A stretch of DNA of 38,794 nt from Nocardia concava NBRC 100430 (GCF_000308815.1 NZ_BAFX01000106.1:1-38794); one strand, 5' to 3'; shown: positions 30,790-38,632, counted from the first letter of the stretch. The notes: generated from the sequence alone by a model not told the origin. A program made the numbers and translations.

Positions 30790-32097
30790 ATGCATGACCT
30801 TTCAGATCTGCGCACCGCGGTACGCGGCCGCGTCACCCTGGCCGGGGACGACGGTTTCGACGCCGCAAGGCAGCCATGGAATCGCGCGGTCGAGCAGCGG
30901 GCGGCCGCGGTGGTCGATGTCGCCGACGCATGGGACGCGGCGGCGCTCGTGGCCTTCGCCCGGGACCGCGGGCTGACCGTGTCGGCCCAGCCGAGCGGGC
31001 ACGGCGCGACCGGCGATGTGGACGGCACGATCCTGGTACGCACCGCGGCGCTCACCGGCATGCGGATCGATCCCGATGCCCGGTCGGCTCGGGTCTGGGC
31101 CGGGACAGAATGGGGTGAAGTGTGCACGGGCGCACAGGATTACGATCTGCTGCCGGTGGCAGGCAGTTCCCCGGTGGTGAGCGTGGTCGGGTACACCCTG
31201 GGCGGCGGGCTGAGCTGGTTCGCGCGCCGATTCGGCTGGGCCGCCGACCATGTCACCGCCTTCGACGTGATCACCGCCGAGGCCACGCCCGCGCGGGTGA
31301 CCGCCGCGACCGATCCGGAGCTGTTCTGGGCACTGCGCGGCGGCGGTGGCGACTTCGCCCTCGTGACGGCCATGGAGTTCGACCTGCGGCCCGCGCCGGA
31401 GCTCTTCGGCGGCCGCATGCTCTGGAACGCCGACAAGATCGCGGACGCCCTCGCGGTCTTCCGCGAGATCACCAGCGGCGCACCGGAAGAACTCACGGTG
31501 TGGCTGACCCTGCTGCAGCTCCCCGGCGCCGCCGCGCCCGTGGTCGCCCTCGACCACACCTACCTGGGCTCGGCCACCGCGGCCCGGGAGCTGATGAGCC
31601 CCGCCGAACGCCTCGGCCCGCCGATCTTCGACGGCCGCGGCCCCCTTCGCGCCGGTGGTCTGCCCGCCATCACCGCCGAGCCGACCGATCCGGGCCCGCG
31701 CCAGGGCCGCGCCGAGCTGCTACCGGATTTCGACGAGGTAGCCGCGAAATTCCTGGCGGCCGAACCGATCTCACCCCTGCTCAGCGTCCAGCTGCGCCAC
31801 CTCGGCGGCGCACTCGCGCGGCCCTCCGACACACCGCACGGCCCGATCACCGAACCGTATCTGCTCTACACGGTCGGGCTCCCCCTCAGCGCGGAGTTGT
31901 CCGACGCGATCTCGGACAGTCAGCAATCCCTGGCGAACGGCCTGAATGCGTCGGGCCGCAAGCCCTTCGGCTTCCTGACGCCCTCCGAAGGCCCGGCCCA
32001 CGCCTTCTCCCCCGCCGCCCTGGACCGCCTGCGCCGGCTCAAGCGCACCCGCGACCCCGAGGGCGTCTTCCGGTCCAACTTCCCGGTCCTGGGCTGA
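30790..32097 (+). CDS. FAD-linked oxidase, berberine-bridge-like
   Basis: 435 residues of the FAD-binding type 4 (VAO/BBE) family. VSAQPSGHGATGD carries the His that normally binds FAD covalently. In LPVAGSSPVVSVVGYTLGGGLSW the Cys used for a second covalent bond in bicovalent enzymes is Ser, so single attachment is expected. ELFWALRGGGGDFALVT and the C-terminal RDPEGVFRSNFPVLG complete the pattern. Such enzymes oxidise alcohols, sugars or secondary metabolites. The ATG has AAAAGG 7-8 bases upstream. It converges on the THUMP-like methyltransferase. Confidence 0.87.
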   Translation: MHDLSDLRTAVRGRVTLAGDDGFDAARQPWNRAVEQRAAAVVDVADAWDAAALVAFARDRGLTVSAQPSGHGATGDVDGTILVRTAALTGMRIDPDARSARVWAGTEWGEVCTGAQDYDLLPVAGSSPVVSVVGYTLGGGLSWFARRFGWAADHVTAFDVITAEATPARVTAATDPELFWALRGGGGDFALVTAMEFDLRPAPELFGGRMLWNADKIADALAVFREITSGAPEELTVWLTLLQLPGAAAPVVALDHTYLGSATAARELMSPAERLGPPIFDGRGPLRAGGLPAITAEPTDPGPRQGRAELLPDFDEVAAKFLAAEPISPLLSVQLRHLGGALARPSDTPHGPITEPYLLYTVGLPLSAELSDAISDSQQSLANGLNASGRKPFGFLTPSEGPAHAFSPAALDRLRRLKRTRDPEGVFRSNFPVLG

Positions 32098-32108
32098 ATA
32101 TCGCGGCG

Positions 32109-33272
32109 CTACGGGGTGGCGCAGAGGAAAACCGTTGCCGTGCGGCCGATTCGGGTGATCACCAGCGTATGCGGCTGAGAACCGGTGGGTTTGATGCGCT
32201 TACGCAGGACATCCGGATCGATGTCCACACCGCGGGTGAGGATCTCCAGGGGTCCGCAATCGCGGCGGTGGAGTTCGGCGCGCAGCGGCTTCTCACGGAA
32301 TTCCATGCGGTCGAGGATGCGGAAGCCGCGCACGCCCTCGGGCACCTTGTCGCCGGTGAGGTAGGCGATGCGCGGATCCAGTTGCCACAGACCGTGTTTC
32401 GCGGCGTAGTGGCGGACCAGACCGGCGCGGACCACCGCGCCGTCCGGATCGATGATCCACTCCCCCGGCTCGCGTTCGGGAATGTCATCGGGGTCGGCGT
32501 CGGTCAGCATCCACGGCTCGGTGGCGGCGGAGAGCACCGTGGCGCGGCGGGTGACACCGGACTCCGCCAAGCCCGGTGACCACAGGCAGGCCTCGCGCAC
32601 CGCGCCGTCGAGCGAGACCACCTCGACCTCGCCCGGCCAGGCGAGCTTGTCGAAATCCAGTCCGGGAGCGCACTTCACGGCGAGGTCCCGACCGGAGTAC
32701 GCCGCGAGCAGATCCGGCAGCGGCGGTTGCAGTTTGGCCGGATCGTGGGTGCGGCGTCCGTCGGCGCGGCGCGCCGGATCGGCGATCACCACCTCGGCGG
32801 TACTGCACGGAACGAGCGCATCCGCCTTGGCCAGCAACACATTTCGCGCCTCGGCGAGATTGCGGGCGGCCATGTCCAGGCGGACGATGTCCAGGTCGCT
32901 GCCGATCACGGCCGGGCAGACCGGTGCCAGGGCCGCCAATTCCGCTCCGACAGAGCAAGTTACGTCATGAACAGTTCGGCCCGCGAGGCGTTGCGCGCGA
33001 TGCCGGGCCACCGCCGTCGGCGTCGCCTGTTGCAGGGCGTCGTCGGTGAACAGCCACTCCTGCGCGCCGTCGAGTTTGGCGCTGGCGCGGCGGCGCAGGC
33101 GGATCGTCTCGACGAGGGCGGGAGTGTGGTCGCCGAAGGACTTGCGAAGTCGCTCCAGATCCTTCAGGAGCGAGGCGGGGGTGAGCGCGAAATCGTCCAC
33201 CTCGGCCAGGGCGGCCGCGCCGGCCGGACTGGCGAGGTAGGCGATGTCGTCGCGAGAGAAGGCGTAGCCCAC
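32109..33272 (-). CDS. Class I methyltransferase with THUMP-like C-terminal domain (Rv3037c-like)
   Basis: 387 residues. The N-terminal ~95 residues are helical (RDDIAYLASPAGAAALAEV, LRRRASAKLDGAQEWLFT). A Rossmann methyltransferase follows: VHDVTCSVGAELAAL as SAM motif I, GSDLDIVRLDMAARN, and IADPARRADGRR in place of the usual motif IV. The C-terminal ~80 residues match the THUMP-like domain (FREKPLRAELHRRDCGPLEILTRGV region). It may act on RNA; its M. tuberculosis counterpart has also been considered for methylglucose lipopolysaccharide. The GTG start has only weak support upstream. Confidence 0.82.
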   Translation of the reverse strand: MGYAFSRDDIAYLASPAGAAALAEVDDFALTPASLLKDLERLRKSFGDHTPALVETIRLRRRASAKLDGAQEWLFTDDALQQATPTAVARHRAQRLAGRTVHDVTCSVGAELAALAPVCPAVIGSDLDIVRLDMAARNLAEARNVLLAKADALVPCSTAEVVIADPARRADGRRTHDPAKLQPPLPDLLAAYSGRDLAVKCAPGLDFDKLAWPGEVEVVSLDGAVREACLWSPGLAESGVTRRATVLSAATEPWMLTDADPDDIPEREPGEWIIDPDGAVVRAGLVRHYAAKHGLWQLDPRIAYLTGDKVPEGVRGFRILDRMEFREKPLRAELHRRDCGPLEILTRGVDIDPDVLRKRIKPTGSQPHTLVITRIGRTATVFLCATP

Positions 33273-33291
33273 GGGGATTCGTGGAGCCTGC

Positions 33292-34278
33292 CTACTTGGC
33301 AGAGATGGAGGGGGCGCCGGGCTTCACGCCGGTGATCATGGCGTTGTAGAAGAACTGGCGGGGCACCACGTGGCGCAGGACCTTCTCGTCCAGCGCGGAG
33401 AAGGCGAGCCAGGCCTTGTACTGAGCCATGCGGTAGCGCCAGGTCAGCTTCTCCTCCGGGACGGCGGCCTCGAAGGTGCGCACCGGCCAGCCCCACAGGG
33501 CGGCGGCGAATTCCTCGGTCTTGGCCAGCACGTCGACGGCGCCCGCGCTGCGAGCCATGCGCTCGAGGTCGGACGGGTCGAAGGTGTGCAGGTCGACGAC
33601 GGCCTCGAGGGCGGCGGCGCGGGAGGACTCGTCCAGCTCGGACTGCGGGCGCCGCCAGTCGCTGAGGAACGGCAGCTTGGTGACGTTGGTGGTGATCTTC
33701 CAGGTGACCTGGCCGAGCTTGCGGGCGTACAGGTTGCCGATGGTGGTGGGCTCACCGGCGAACACGAAGCGGCCGCCCGGCTTGAGCACGCGCAGGCACT
33801 CCTTGAGCGCCAGCTCCACATCCGGGATGTGGTGCAGCACCGCGTGGCCGACCACCAGATCGAAGGTGTCGTCCTCGTAGGGGATGGTCTCGGCATCGGC
33901 GACGCGGCCGTCCACGTCCAGGCCCAGGTTCTGGCCGTTGCGGGTGGCGACCTTGACCATGCCCGGCGACAGGTCGGTGACCGAGCCGCGCTTGGCCACG
34001 CCCGCCTGCATCAGGTTCAGCAGGAAGAAGCCGGTGCCGCAACCCAGTTCGAGGGCACGCTCGTAGGGCACTTCCTCGCTCGGCGCGACGGCGTCGAAAC
34101 GACCGCGCGCGTATTCGATGCAGCGCTCGTCGTAGGAGATCGACCACTTCTCGTCGTAGGTCTCGGCTTCCCAGTCGTGGTACAGGACCTGGGCCAGCTT
34201 GTTGTCGCTATACGCGGCCTGGACCTCTGCCTCGGTGGCGTGCGGGTTCGGCGCGGGGTCTTCAGGACCAACTGTCAT
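33292..34278 (-). CDS. SAM-dependent methyltransferase (Rv3038c-like)
   Basis: 328 residues. Motif I is ALELGCGTGFFLLNL, followed by VTDLSPGMVKVA, YEDDTFDLVVGHAVLHHIPD and LRVLKPGGRFVFAGEP, a UbiE/small-molecule-type class I methyltransferase. The C-terminal ~130 residues (TWKITTNVTKLPFLSDW, WRYRMAQYKAWLAF) are extra to the core fold and may bind a lipid. The substrate is unknown. The ATG at 34278 has TAGGCT 7 bases upstream, the leaderless spacing. It lies 19 bases upstream of the THUMP-like gene and 47 bases downstream of the crotonase gene. Confidence 0.88.
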   Translation of the reverse strand: MTVGPEDPAPNPHATEAEVQAAYSDNKLAQVLYHDWEAETYDEKWSISYDERCIEYARGRFDAVAPSEEVPYERALELGCGTGFFLLNLMQAGVAKRGSVTDLSPGMVKVATRNGQNLGLDVDGRVADAETIPYEDDTFDLVVGHAVLHHIPDVELALKECLRVLKPGGRFVFAGEPTTIGNLYARKLGQVTWKITTNVTKLPFLSDWRRPQSELDESSRAAALEAVVDLHTFDPSDLERMARSAGAVDVLAKTEEFAAALWGWPVRTFEAAVPEEKLTWRYRMAQYKAWLAFSALDEKVLRHVVPRQFFYNAMITGVKPGAPSISAK

Positions 34279-34325
34279 GCAGGGCAGCCTAATGAATACC
34301 CCGGTGAACGGTGTTATCGGGCCGC

Positions 34326-35093
34326 TTAACGGCCGGTGAACCGGGCCGCGTCCGGACCGTCGACCAAATAAGAACGTGTTCCAACCTGCTGATCTTCGGT
34401 GCCGAACAGCTCGGCCCACTCGCGGCGGGCGCGATCATGGCCGTGCGTACCGGCCTCGAAGACTCGCTTGGCGGCGGCCAGCGCGAGGCGCGGGCCATCG
34501 GTGAACTGCTTCGCCCAGCGCAGGGCGGCGGCGAAGACATCGTCGGGCGCGACGACCTCGTCGACCAGGCCGAGCGCGGCGGCCTCCTTGGGATCGACGA
34601 AGCGGCCGCTGTAGACCAGATCCTTGGCGTGCGAGGGCCCGATGAGCAGGCTCAGGCGGCGGATTCCGGCCAGGGGAATCAGGCCCGCCTTGATCTGCGG
34701 CAGGCCCAGTTTCACGTTGTCGCCGATGATGCGGCGGTCGGCGGCCAGGGCCAACTCCAGCCCGGAGCCCAGGGCGTAGCCGCTGATGGCGGCGACGGTC
34801 GGCTGCGGCAGCCGGGCCAGGGAGTTCAGCGCCGACTGGAAGTCGGCGGCCATGGCCTGCGCCTGCTCGGGGGTGAGCCGGGCCAGCTCGGCCATTTCGT
34901 CACCTGCGGAGAAGATGCGCTCGTCGCCGTAGACGACCACGGCCGCGATCGCGGGATCCGCCGCGATCTCCTCGGCGGCGGCGGACACTTCCAGCGCCAC
35001 CTGGAGATCGATCAAGTTCATCGGCGGGCGCGCGAAGCGCAGGACGGCAATACCGTCCGCGACACCACGGTCCACGGTCACGAATTCGGCCAC
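34326..35093 (-). CDS. echA17: Enoyl-CoA hydratase/isomerase family protein (EchA17-like)
   Basis: 255 residues of the crotonase fold. FSAGDEM forms the first oxyanion strand and GYALGSGLELALAADRRI carries Glu113, equal to catalytic Glu144 of rat crotonase. The partner Glu164 should be 20 residues on, but residue 133 is Gln (GLPQIKAGLIPLAG), and the usual GAGGTQRL is LAGIRRL. Simple hydration may thus be impaired, and an isomerase or other crotonase chemistry is possible. The start is GTG, 8 bases after TAGGGT. Two 18-base direct repeats lie upstream. Position matches Rv3039c. Confidence 0.88.
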   Translation of the reverse strand: MAEFVTVDRGVADGIAVLRFARPPMNLIDLQVALEVSAAAEEIAADPAIAAVVVYGDERIFSAGDEMAELARLTPEQAQAMAADFQSALNSLARLPQPTVAAISGYALGSGLELALAADRRIIGDNVKLGLPQIKAGLIPLAGIRRLSLLIGPSHAKDLVYSGRFVDPKEAAALGLVDEVVAPDDVFAAALRWAKQFTDGPRLALAAAKRVFEAGTHGHDRARREWAELFGTEDQQVGTRSYLVDGPDAARFTGR

Positions 35094-35118
35094 AGCCGAT
35101 CACCCTACTTCGGGCTGC

Positions 35119-35158
35119 GCGTACCGATAACTTCGGCAGCGCGTACCGATCACTCCGG
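35119..35158. repeat. Two 18-base direct repeats upstream of the crotonase gene
   Basis: GCGTACCGATAACTTCGG (35119-35136) and GCGTACCGATCACTCCGG (35141-35158) match at 16 of 18 positions with a period of 22 bases, two helical turns. They lie 26-65 bases upstream of the crotonase start, and the second runs into the end of the NUDIX gene. They could be a tandem binding site. Confidence 0.6.
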
Positions 35159-35992
35159 TCGCTGCGAACCCCGGATGCGCGAGTTGTCCGGCAGCTCCGC
35201 GAAGTACCGGTCGGCATGCGGGAAGGCCAGCGCCGGACCGCCGCCGGACGGGTCGTACACCGGCATGATCGGCTCGATGGTCCGTTCGGCCGCGAGAATC
35301 TCGGCGGTGGAGGCGAATTCGTTCAGGGCCGCGAGCTGGGTCCAGGTCGGCGGGAGCAGCACGTCGAGACCCTCGTGCCAGCGGGTGATGGCCTCGCTCG
35401 GCGTGCACCAGTGCACGACCTCGGCCTCGGAGGTCGCGCCGTCGGCCAGCTGACCCTCCGGCAGCACCGCCACGAAGAAGCGGGTGTCGTAGCGCCGCGG
35501 CTCGATCACCGGGGTGATCCAGTTGTCCCAGGGCCGCAGCAGATCCGCGCGCAGCACCAGGTTCTCGCGAGTCAGGAATTCGGCGAAGGACAACTCGCGG
35601 CGCTCCAGCTGCCCGCGCGCCTGGGCGTAGACCGAGGTGTCGCTGACCACGCTGTCGGCGGTCGGGCCCGCCAGCAGCACGCCGCATTCCTCGAAGGTCT
35701 CGCGCACGGCCGCGCAGACCAGAGCCTGCGCGCGGCCCGCGTCGATGCCGAATCGCTCGGCCCACCAAGCCGGTTCGGGCCCCGTCCAATCCAATGCGAT
35801 GGACGCATCGGAGGGATCCACCCCGCCGCCCGGGAAGACGGTCATCCCGGCCGCGAAGGCCATGCCGCCGACTCGACGCTGCAGGAACACCTCGGGCCCG
35901 TGCGCACCGTCGCGCACCAGCATGACCGTGGAAGCGTCCTTGACGGGCGCGGCCGCGGGCTGCGAATCGGGCTGGGCTATTGCTTCGCTCAC
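35150..35992 (-). CDS. NUDIX hydrolase, NUDT19/CoA-diphosphatase-like (Rv3040c-like)
   Basis: 280 residues. The Nudix box is split: FPGGGVDPSD at 53-62 and RETFEECGVLL at 97-107, separated by ~30 residues containing WTGPEPAWWAERFGI. The REUXEEXGU glutamates that bind metal are intact. A long insertion in this box is typical of NUDT7/NUDT19-type enzymes, which cleave CoA or acyl-CoA. The crotonase gene 57 bases downstream fits a CoA link. The GTG at 35992 has TATGGT 6 bases upstream (leaderless spacing); the frame runs further, to 36070, but that part lies in a repeat element. Confidence 0.87.
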   Translation of the reverse strand: MSEAIAQPDSQPAAAPVKDASTVMLVRDGAHGPEVFLQRRVGGMAFAAGMTVFPGGGVDPSDASIALDWTGPEPAWWAERFGIDAGRAQALVCAAVRETFEECGVLLAGPTADSVVSDTSVYAQARGQLERRELSFAEFLTRENLVLRADLLRPWDNWITPVIEPRRYDTRFFVAVLPEGQLADGATSEAEVVHWCTPSEAITRWHEGLDVLLPPTWTQLAALNEFASTAEILAAERTIEPIMPVYDPSGGGPALAFPHADRYFAELPDNSRIRGSQRPE

Positions 35993-36007
35993 ATTCGGAC
36001 CATACCC

Positions 36008-36084
36008 GTCATCCCGGCATGTTTTTGGCCGGGATCCACACCGGTTGCAGTGGATTCCGGCCAAAAGCACGCCGGAATGACGAG
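36008..36084. repeat. REP-like paired-hairpin element, copy 2
   Basis: Same design as the element at 11361-11435, but the two unit types are swapped: here the left unit pairs ATCCCGGC with GCCGGGAT and the right one (reversed) pairs ATTCCGGC with GCCGGAAT. The loops are ATGTTTTTG and GTGCTTTTG. It lies between the NUDIX start and the end of the MoaF-like lipoprotein gene. Confidence 0.8.
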
Positions 36085-36094
36085 GTGATTCGGT

Positions 36095-36541
36095 TCAGTC
36101 CGTCAAATGGACTGAACCGACCCGGGTTTCGATCACGGGCTGGCCGGAGCCGTCGCGGCGGGTCCAGGTGCCCTCGACCCGACCGGTCCGATAGTCCTGC
36201 ACCTGACTGACCACCGCGCCGGTGTCGTCGGTCCAGGTAACCAGGAAGATGCCCGCCTCGATCGCCTCCACCGCGACCGGAGTACTGGTCTGCCGTCCGG
36301 TGTCCGCGGCGGTGTAGGTGACGGTCCGCCCGTCGGTGGAGAACATGATCGTCCCACCCGAGCCGGTGTCATAGCTGAGCTGCACCGTCTTACCGTTCAG
36401 ATCCGCGGGCACGGCCGCCTTGCCGAGCGTTTCCGCAGCATGGGAGTTCGAAACCCGCTGGGCCGCCGGTGGATCGGCCACGCATGCGGTCGCGGCGAGT
36501 GCGACGGCGATGATCGCGATCACACCAATGCTCCGGGACAC
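36095..36541 (-). CDS. MoaF-like lipoprotein
   Basis: 148 residues. The signal is VIAIIAVALAATAC with a lipobox Cys. The mature ~105-residue domain has strand-rich segments (GKTVQLSYDTGSGGTIMF, GRTVTYTA, GIFLVTWTDDTGAVVSQVQDY, GRVEGTWTR) resembling the lipocalin-like MoaF/MoaF-related fold. It may bind a small hydrophobic ligand at the cell surface; this is inferred from fold resemblance. The GTG start has GGGAGCGGGG closely upstream. It lies between two backbone genes (NUDIX and ABC ATPase) and seems to be a small insertion. Confidence 0.7.
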   Translation of the reverse strand: MSRSIGVIAIIAVALAATACVADPPAAQRVSNSHAAETLGKAAVPADLNGKTVQLSYDTGSGGTIMFSTDGRTVTYTAADTGRQTSTPVAVEAIEAGIFLVTWTDDTGAVVSQVQDYRTGRVEGTWTRRDGSGQPVIETRVGSVHLTD

Positions 36542-36671
36542 GCCCCGCTCCCTCCGTACACGGCAGTTGCGGACAGTTTGCCCGTGACCGATGCCGGATG
36601 CAATCGCAGCGCGCCGAGGTTTGCGAGAGAGGTTGCGGGAGGACGATTCAGCCGATCAGGACCGATCCCGA

Positions 36672-37505
36672 TCAGCGATTCCGGTGCCTACCGAAGCGCT
36701 GGCTACGGCGGGCGAAGTAGCGGCCGTCGATGCGGTCGAGCTGAATCGATTGGCGGAAAGCCTCACTCAGATTCTCGGAGGTCAGCACGTCGGTGAGCAG
36801 TCCCTGCGCCACCACGCTGCCCTCGTTGAGGAGCATGCCGTGGGTGAATCCCGGCGGGATCTCCTCCACGTGGTGGGTGACCAGCACGGTCGCGGGTGCG
36901 TCGGGATCGGCGGCCAGGTCGCCGAGCCGCTCCACCAGTTCCTCGCGCCCGCCCAGGTCGAGTCCGGCGGCCGGTTCGTCGAGCAGCAGCAGTTCCGGAT
37001 CGGTCATGAGCGCGCGGGCGATGAGGACCCGCTTGCGCTCACCCTCCGACAATGTCCCGTATGTCCGATCGGAAAGGTGTTCGGCCCCCAGGCTTTCCAA
37101 AATATCGACCGCCCGGTCGGTATCCATATCGTCATAGCGCTCCCGCCAGCGCCCCATCACCGCGTATCCGGCCGACACCACCAGGTCGGCGACCTTCTCG
37201 TCCAACGGCACCCGGCTGGCGACGGCCGCCGAGGAGATGCCGATGCGCGGGCGTAGTTCATTGATGTCGGTCCGGCCCAGCGTCTCCCCGAGCAGGTTGG
37301 CGACACCCGAGGTCGGGTGCATCTCGGCGGCGGCCATGCGCAGCAGGGAGGTCTTGCCGGCCCCGTTGGGGCCCAGCACCACCCAGCGTTCGTCCAATTC
37401 CACCTGCCAGGTGACCGGACCGACCAAGGTATGTCCGGAACGTCGGACGGTGACGTCGCTGAAATCGATGAGCAGATCGGGATCCGGTTGCGGCACGCCG
37501 TCCAT
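36672..37505 (-). CDS. Stand-alone ABC ATPase (Rv3041c-like)
   Basis: 277 residues. Walker A is GPNGAGKTS near residue 43, the signature is LSEGERKRV instead of LSGGQ, and Walker B is LLLLDEPAAGLD. The H-loop is VTHHVEEIPPG. There is no membrane domain and no permease nearby. The ModF/YbbA-like character and lack of a partner leave its job open: a regulatory, repair or orphan transport ATPase. The ATG at 37505 was chosen as the point where ABC homology begins; the frame extends to 37736 without support. A small membrane protein gene precedes it by 25 bases. Confidence 0.87.
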   Translation of the reverse strand: MDGVPQPDPDLLIDFSDVTVRRSGHTLVGPVTWQVELDERWVVLGPNGAGKTSLLRMAAAEMHPTSGVANLLGETLGRTDINELRPRIGISSAAVASRVPLDEKVADLVVSAGYAVMGRWRERYDDMDTDRAVDILESLGAEHLSDRTYGTLSEGERKRVLIARALMTDPELLLLDEPAAGLDLGGREELVERLGDLAADPDAPATVLVTHHVEEIPPGFTHGMLLNEGSVVAQGLLTDVLTSENLSEAFRQSIQLDRIDGRYFARRSQRFGRHRNR

Positions 37506-37530
37506 CTTGGACCACCGCCCCGGACGATCG

Positions 37531-37752
37531 TCAACGTGGTGGGTAAACCCGGTGCGTGTCCTCCCCCGAAGTGCGGTGACGATAAGCGATTTCGTGTGCG
37601 CGCGTATCGAATTCCGATAGTTCGCGCTCGGGCCCCCGCAGTCCGCGGTCGCGGGCATCGTCCCGCGTCGACCGGAACATGCGTGCCAGAACCAGTGCCG
37701 CCGGGACCGAGAGCACCGTCCACACGATGAGAACAACCAACAGTGTTGTCAT
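37531..37752 (-). CDS. Small single-span membrane protein
   Basis: 73 residues. Residues 4-24 (LLVVLIVWTVLSVPAALVLA) are one membrane helix followed by a basic, Arg/Asp-rich cytoplasmic tail (RSTRDDARDRGLRGPERE). The start has GGAAGGAAA upstream. In the mRNA that site could be closed by pairing GTTTCC with GGAAAC, a 6-base stem at about 37757-37776, which may limit translation. It is 25 bases upstream of the ABC ATPase, so possibly its membrane partner. No family is recognised. Confidence 0.65.
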   Translation of the reverse strand: MTTLLVVLIVWTVLSVPAALVLARMFRSTRDDARDRGLRGPERELSEFDTRAHEIAYRHRTSGEDTHRVYPPR

Positions 37753-37877
37753 TTCGTGGTTTCCTTCCGCGGAAACTCGTGAAATCGATCCTTGCCCACC
37801 TACAGCGCTAAGTCGATACGCACTGCCCTATTGGGACAACGCGACGACCATCCGGTTTCGCTAGTGCGACACCCGAA

Positions 37878-38624
37878 CTAAGGCACCGCGATCACCGTCA
37901 TCGACCCCGGGGCCACCTCCGTGAAACCGGCATCGCGCACCGCCACCGCGCTACCCTCGGCCACGCGTTGTCGCAGGTCCGCCCAGCGACCGGGATCGGC
38001 CTCCGCAACGGTGCACCGGAACCCTCGCGCGGCCCAGGCCTGTGCCCGCCGCACGGGCAGCGCACCCGCCAGCAGCATGCTGGCGTGCCCTACCTGTGCC
38101 GCGGCCTTGCCTACAGTCATACCCAATTCCGCGTTCACCCACAGCACCGGATATTCCGGATCGATTTCGATCGGATCGTCCGAGGGCAGTTCGGTGCCGC
38201 TGATCTGAAGCTTCTTGATCCGCGGATCGATATCGCCGACCGGTCCGGGCACCAGTGCCCGCGCCTGCGCGCCCGCGAATTCGACTGTGACGCCGTCGAC
38301 TTCCTGCGCCGTCAGCCATTGCGCGCCGCGAGCCCGGCGCGCCACCTTGCGAATGCGGGAGCGCTTCCAGGTGAGATAGCGCTCCTCCCATTCGCCGCCC
38401 GGACCGACCCGTTCGTCCAGGCACAGCGCCACCACCGCAGAGGCGGCCGCGGCCAGCAGCGCGCTGCGCGCGGGCGGCTCGTCCTTGGGAATGTGCAGCA
38501 CCATCTGCATGGCTTGCACCAGTGCGGGATCCGCGGGATCGCCCCCGCCGCCGTAGCCCCGCGCCAGTTCCGCGTGTCTCGCCGCGAATCCGGCATCGAT
38601 GGTGGATTCGATGCTGGACAACAC
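37878..38624 (-). CDS. PTH2-domain protein (peptidyl-tRNA hydrolase family)
   Basis: 248 residues. The C-terminal ~115 residues match peptidyl-tRNA hydrolase 2: VLWVNAELGMTVGKAAAQVGHASML contains the K-x3-Q-x2-H pattern of the active site, split here as GKAAAQVGHA, with a late VRDAGFTEVAPGSMTVIAV as the last strand. The N-terminal ~130 residues (helical, with EERYLTWKRSRIRKVARRARG) are an actinobacterial extension of unknown use. PTH2 recycles peptidyl-tRNA, but whether this fusion does so is uncertain. GAGGAG lies very close to the GTG at 38624, so a TTG at 38621 may be the real start. Confidence 0.75.
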   Translation of the reverse strand: MLSSIESTIDAGFAARHAELARGYGGGGDPADPALVQAMQMVLHIPKDEPPARSALLAAAASAVVALCLDERVGPGGEWEERYLTWKRSRIRKVARRARGAQWLTAQEVDGVTVEFAGAQARALVPGPVGDIDPRIKKLQISGTELPSDDPIEIDPEYPVLWVNAELGMTVGKAAAQVGHASMLLAGALPVRRAQAWAARGFRCTVAEADPGRWADLRQRVAEGSAVAVRDAGFTEVAPGSMTVIAVP

Positions 38625-38632
38625 AACTCCTC

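Noticed and set aside
34318..34334. GGCCG-CTTAA-CGGCC as a terminator after the crotonase gene.
   Set aside because: The stem is only five pairs, overlaps the stop codon and has no T-run; the downstream gene seems to have its own promoter.
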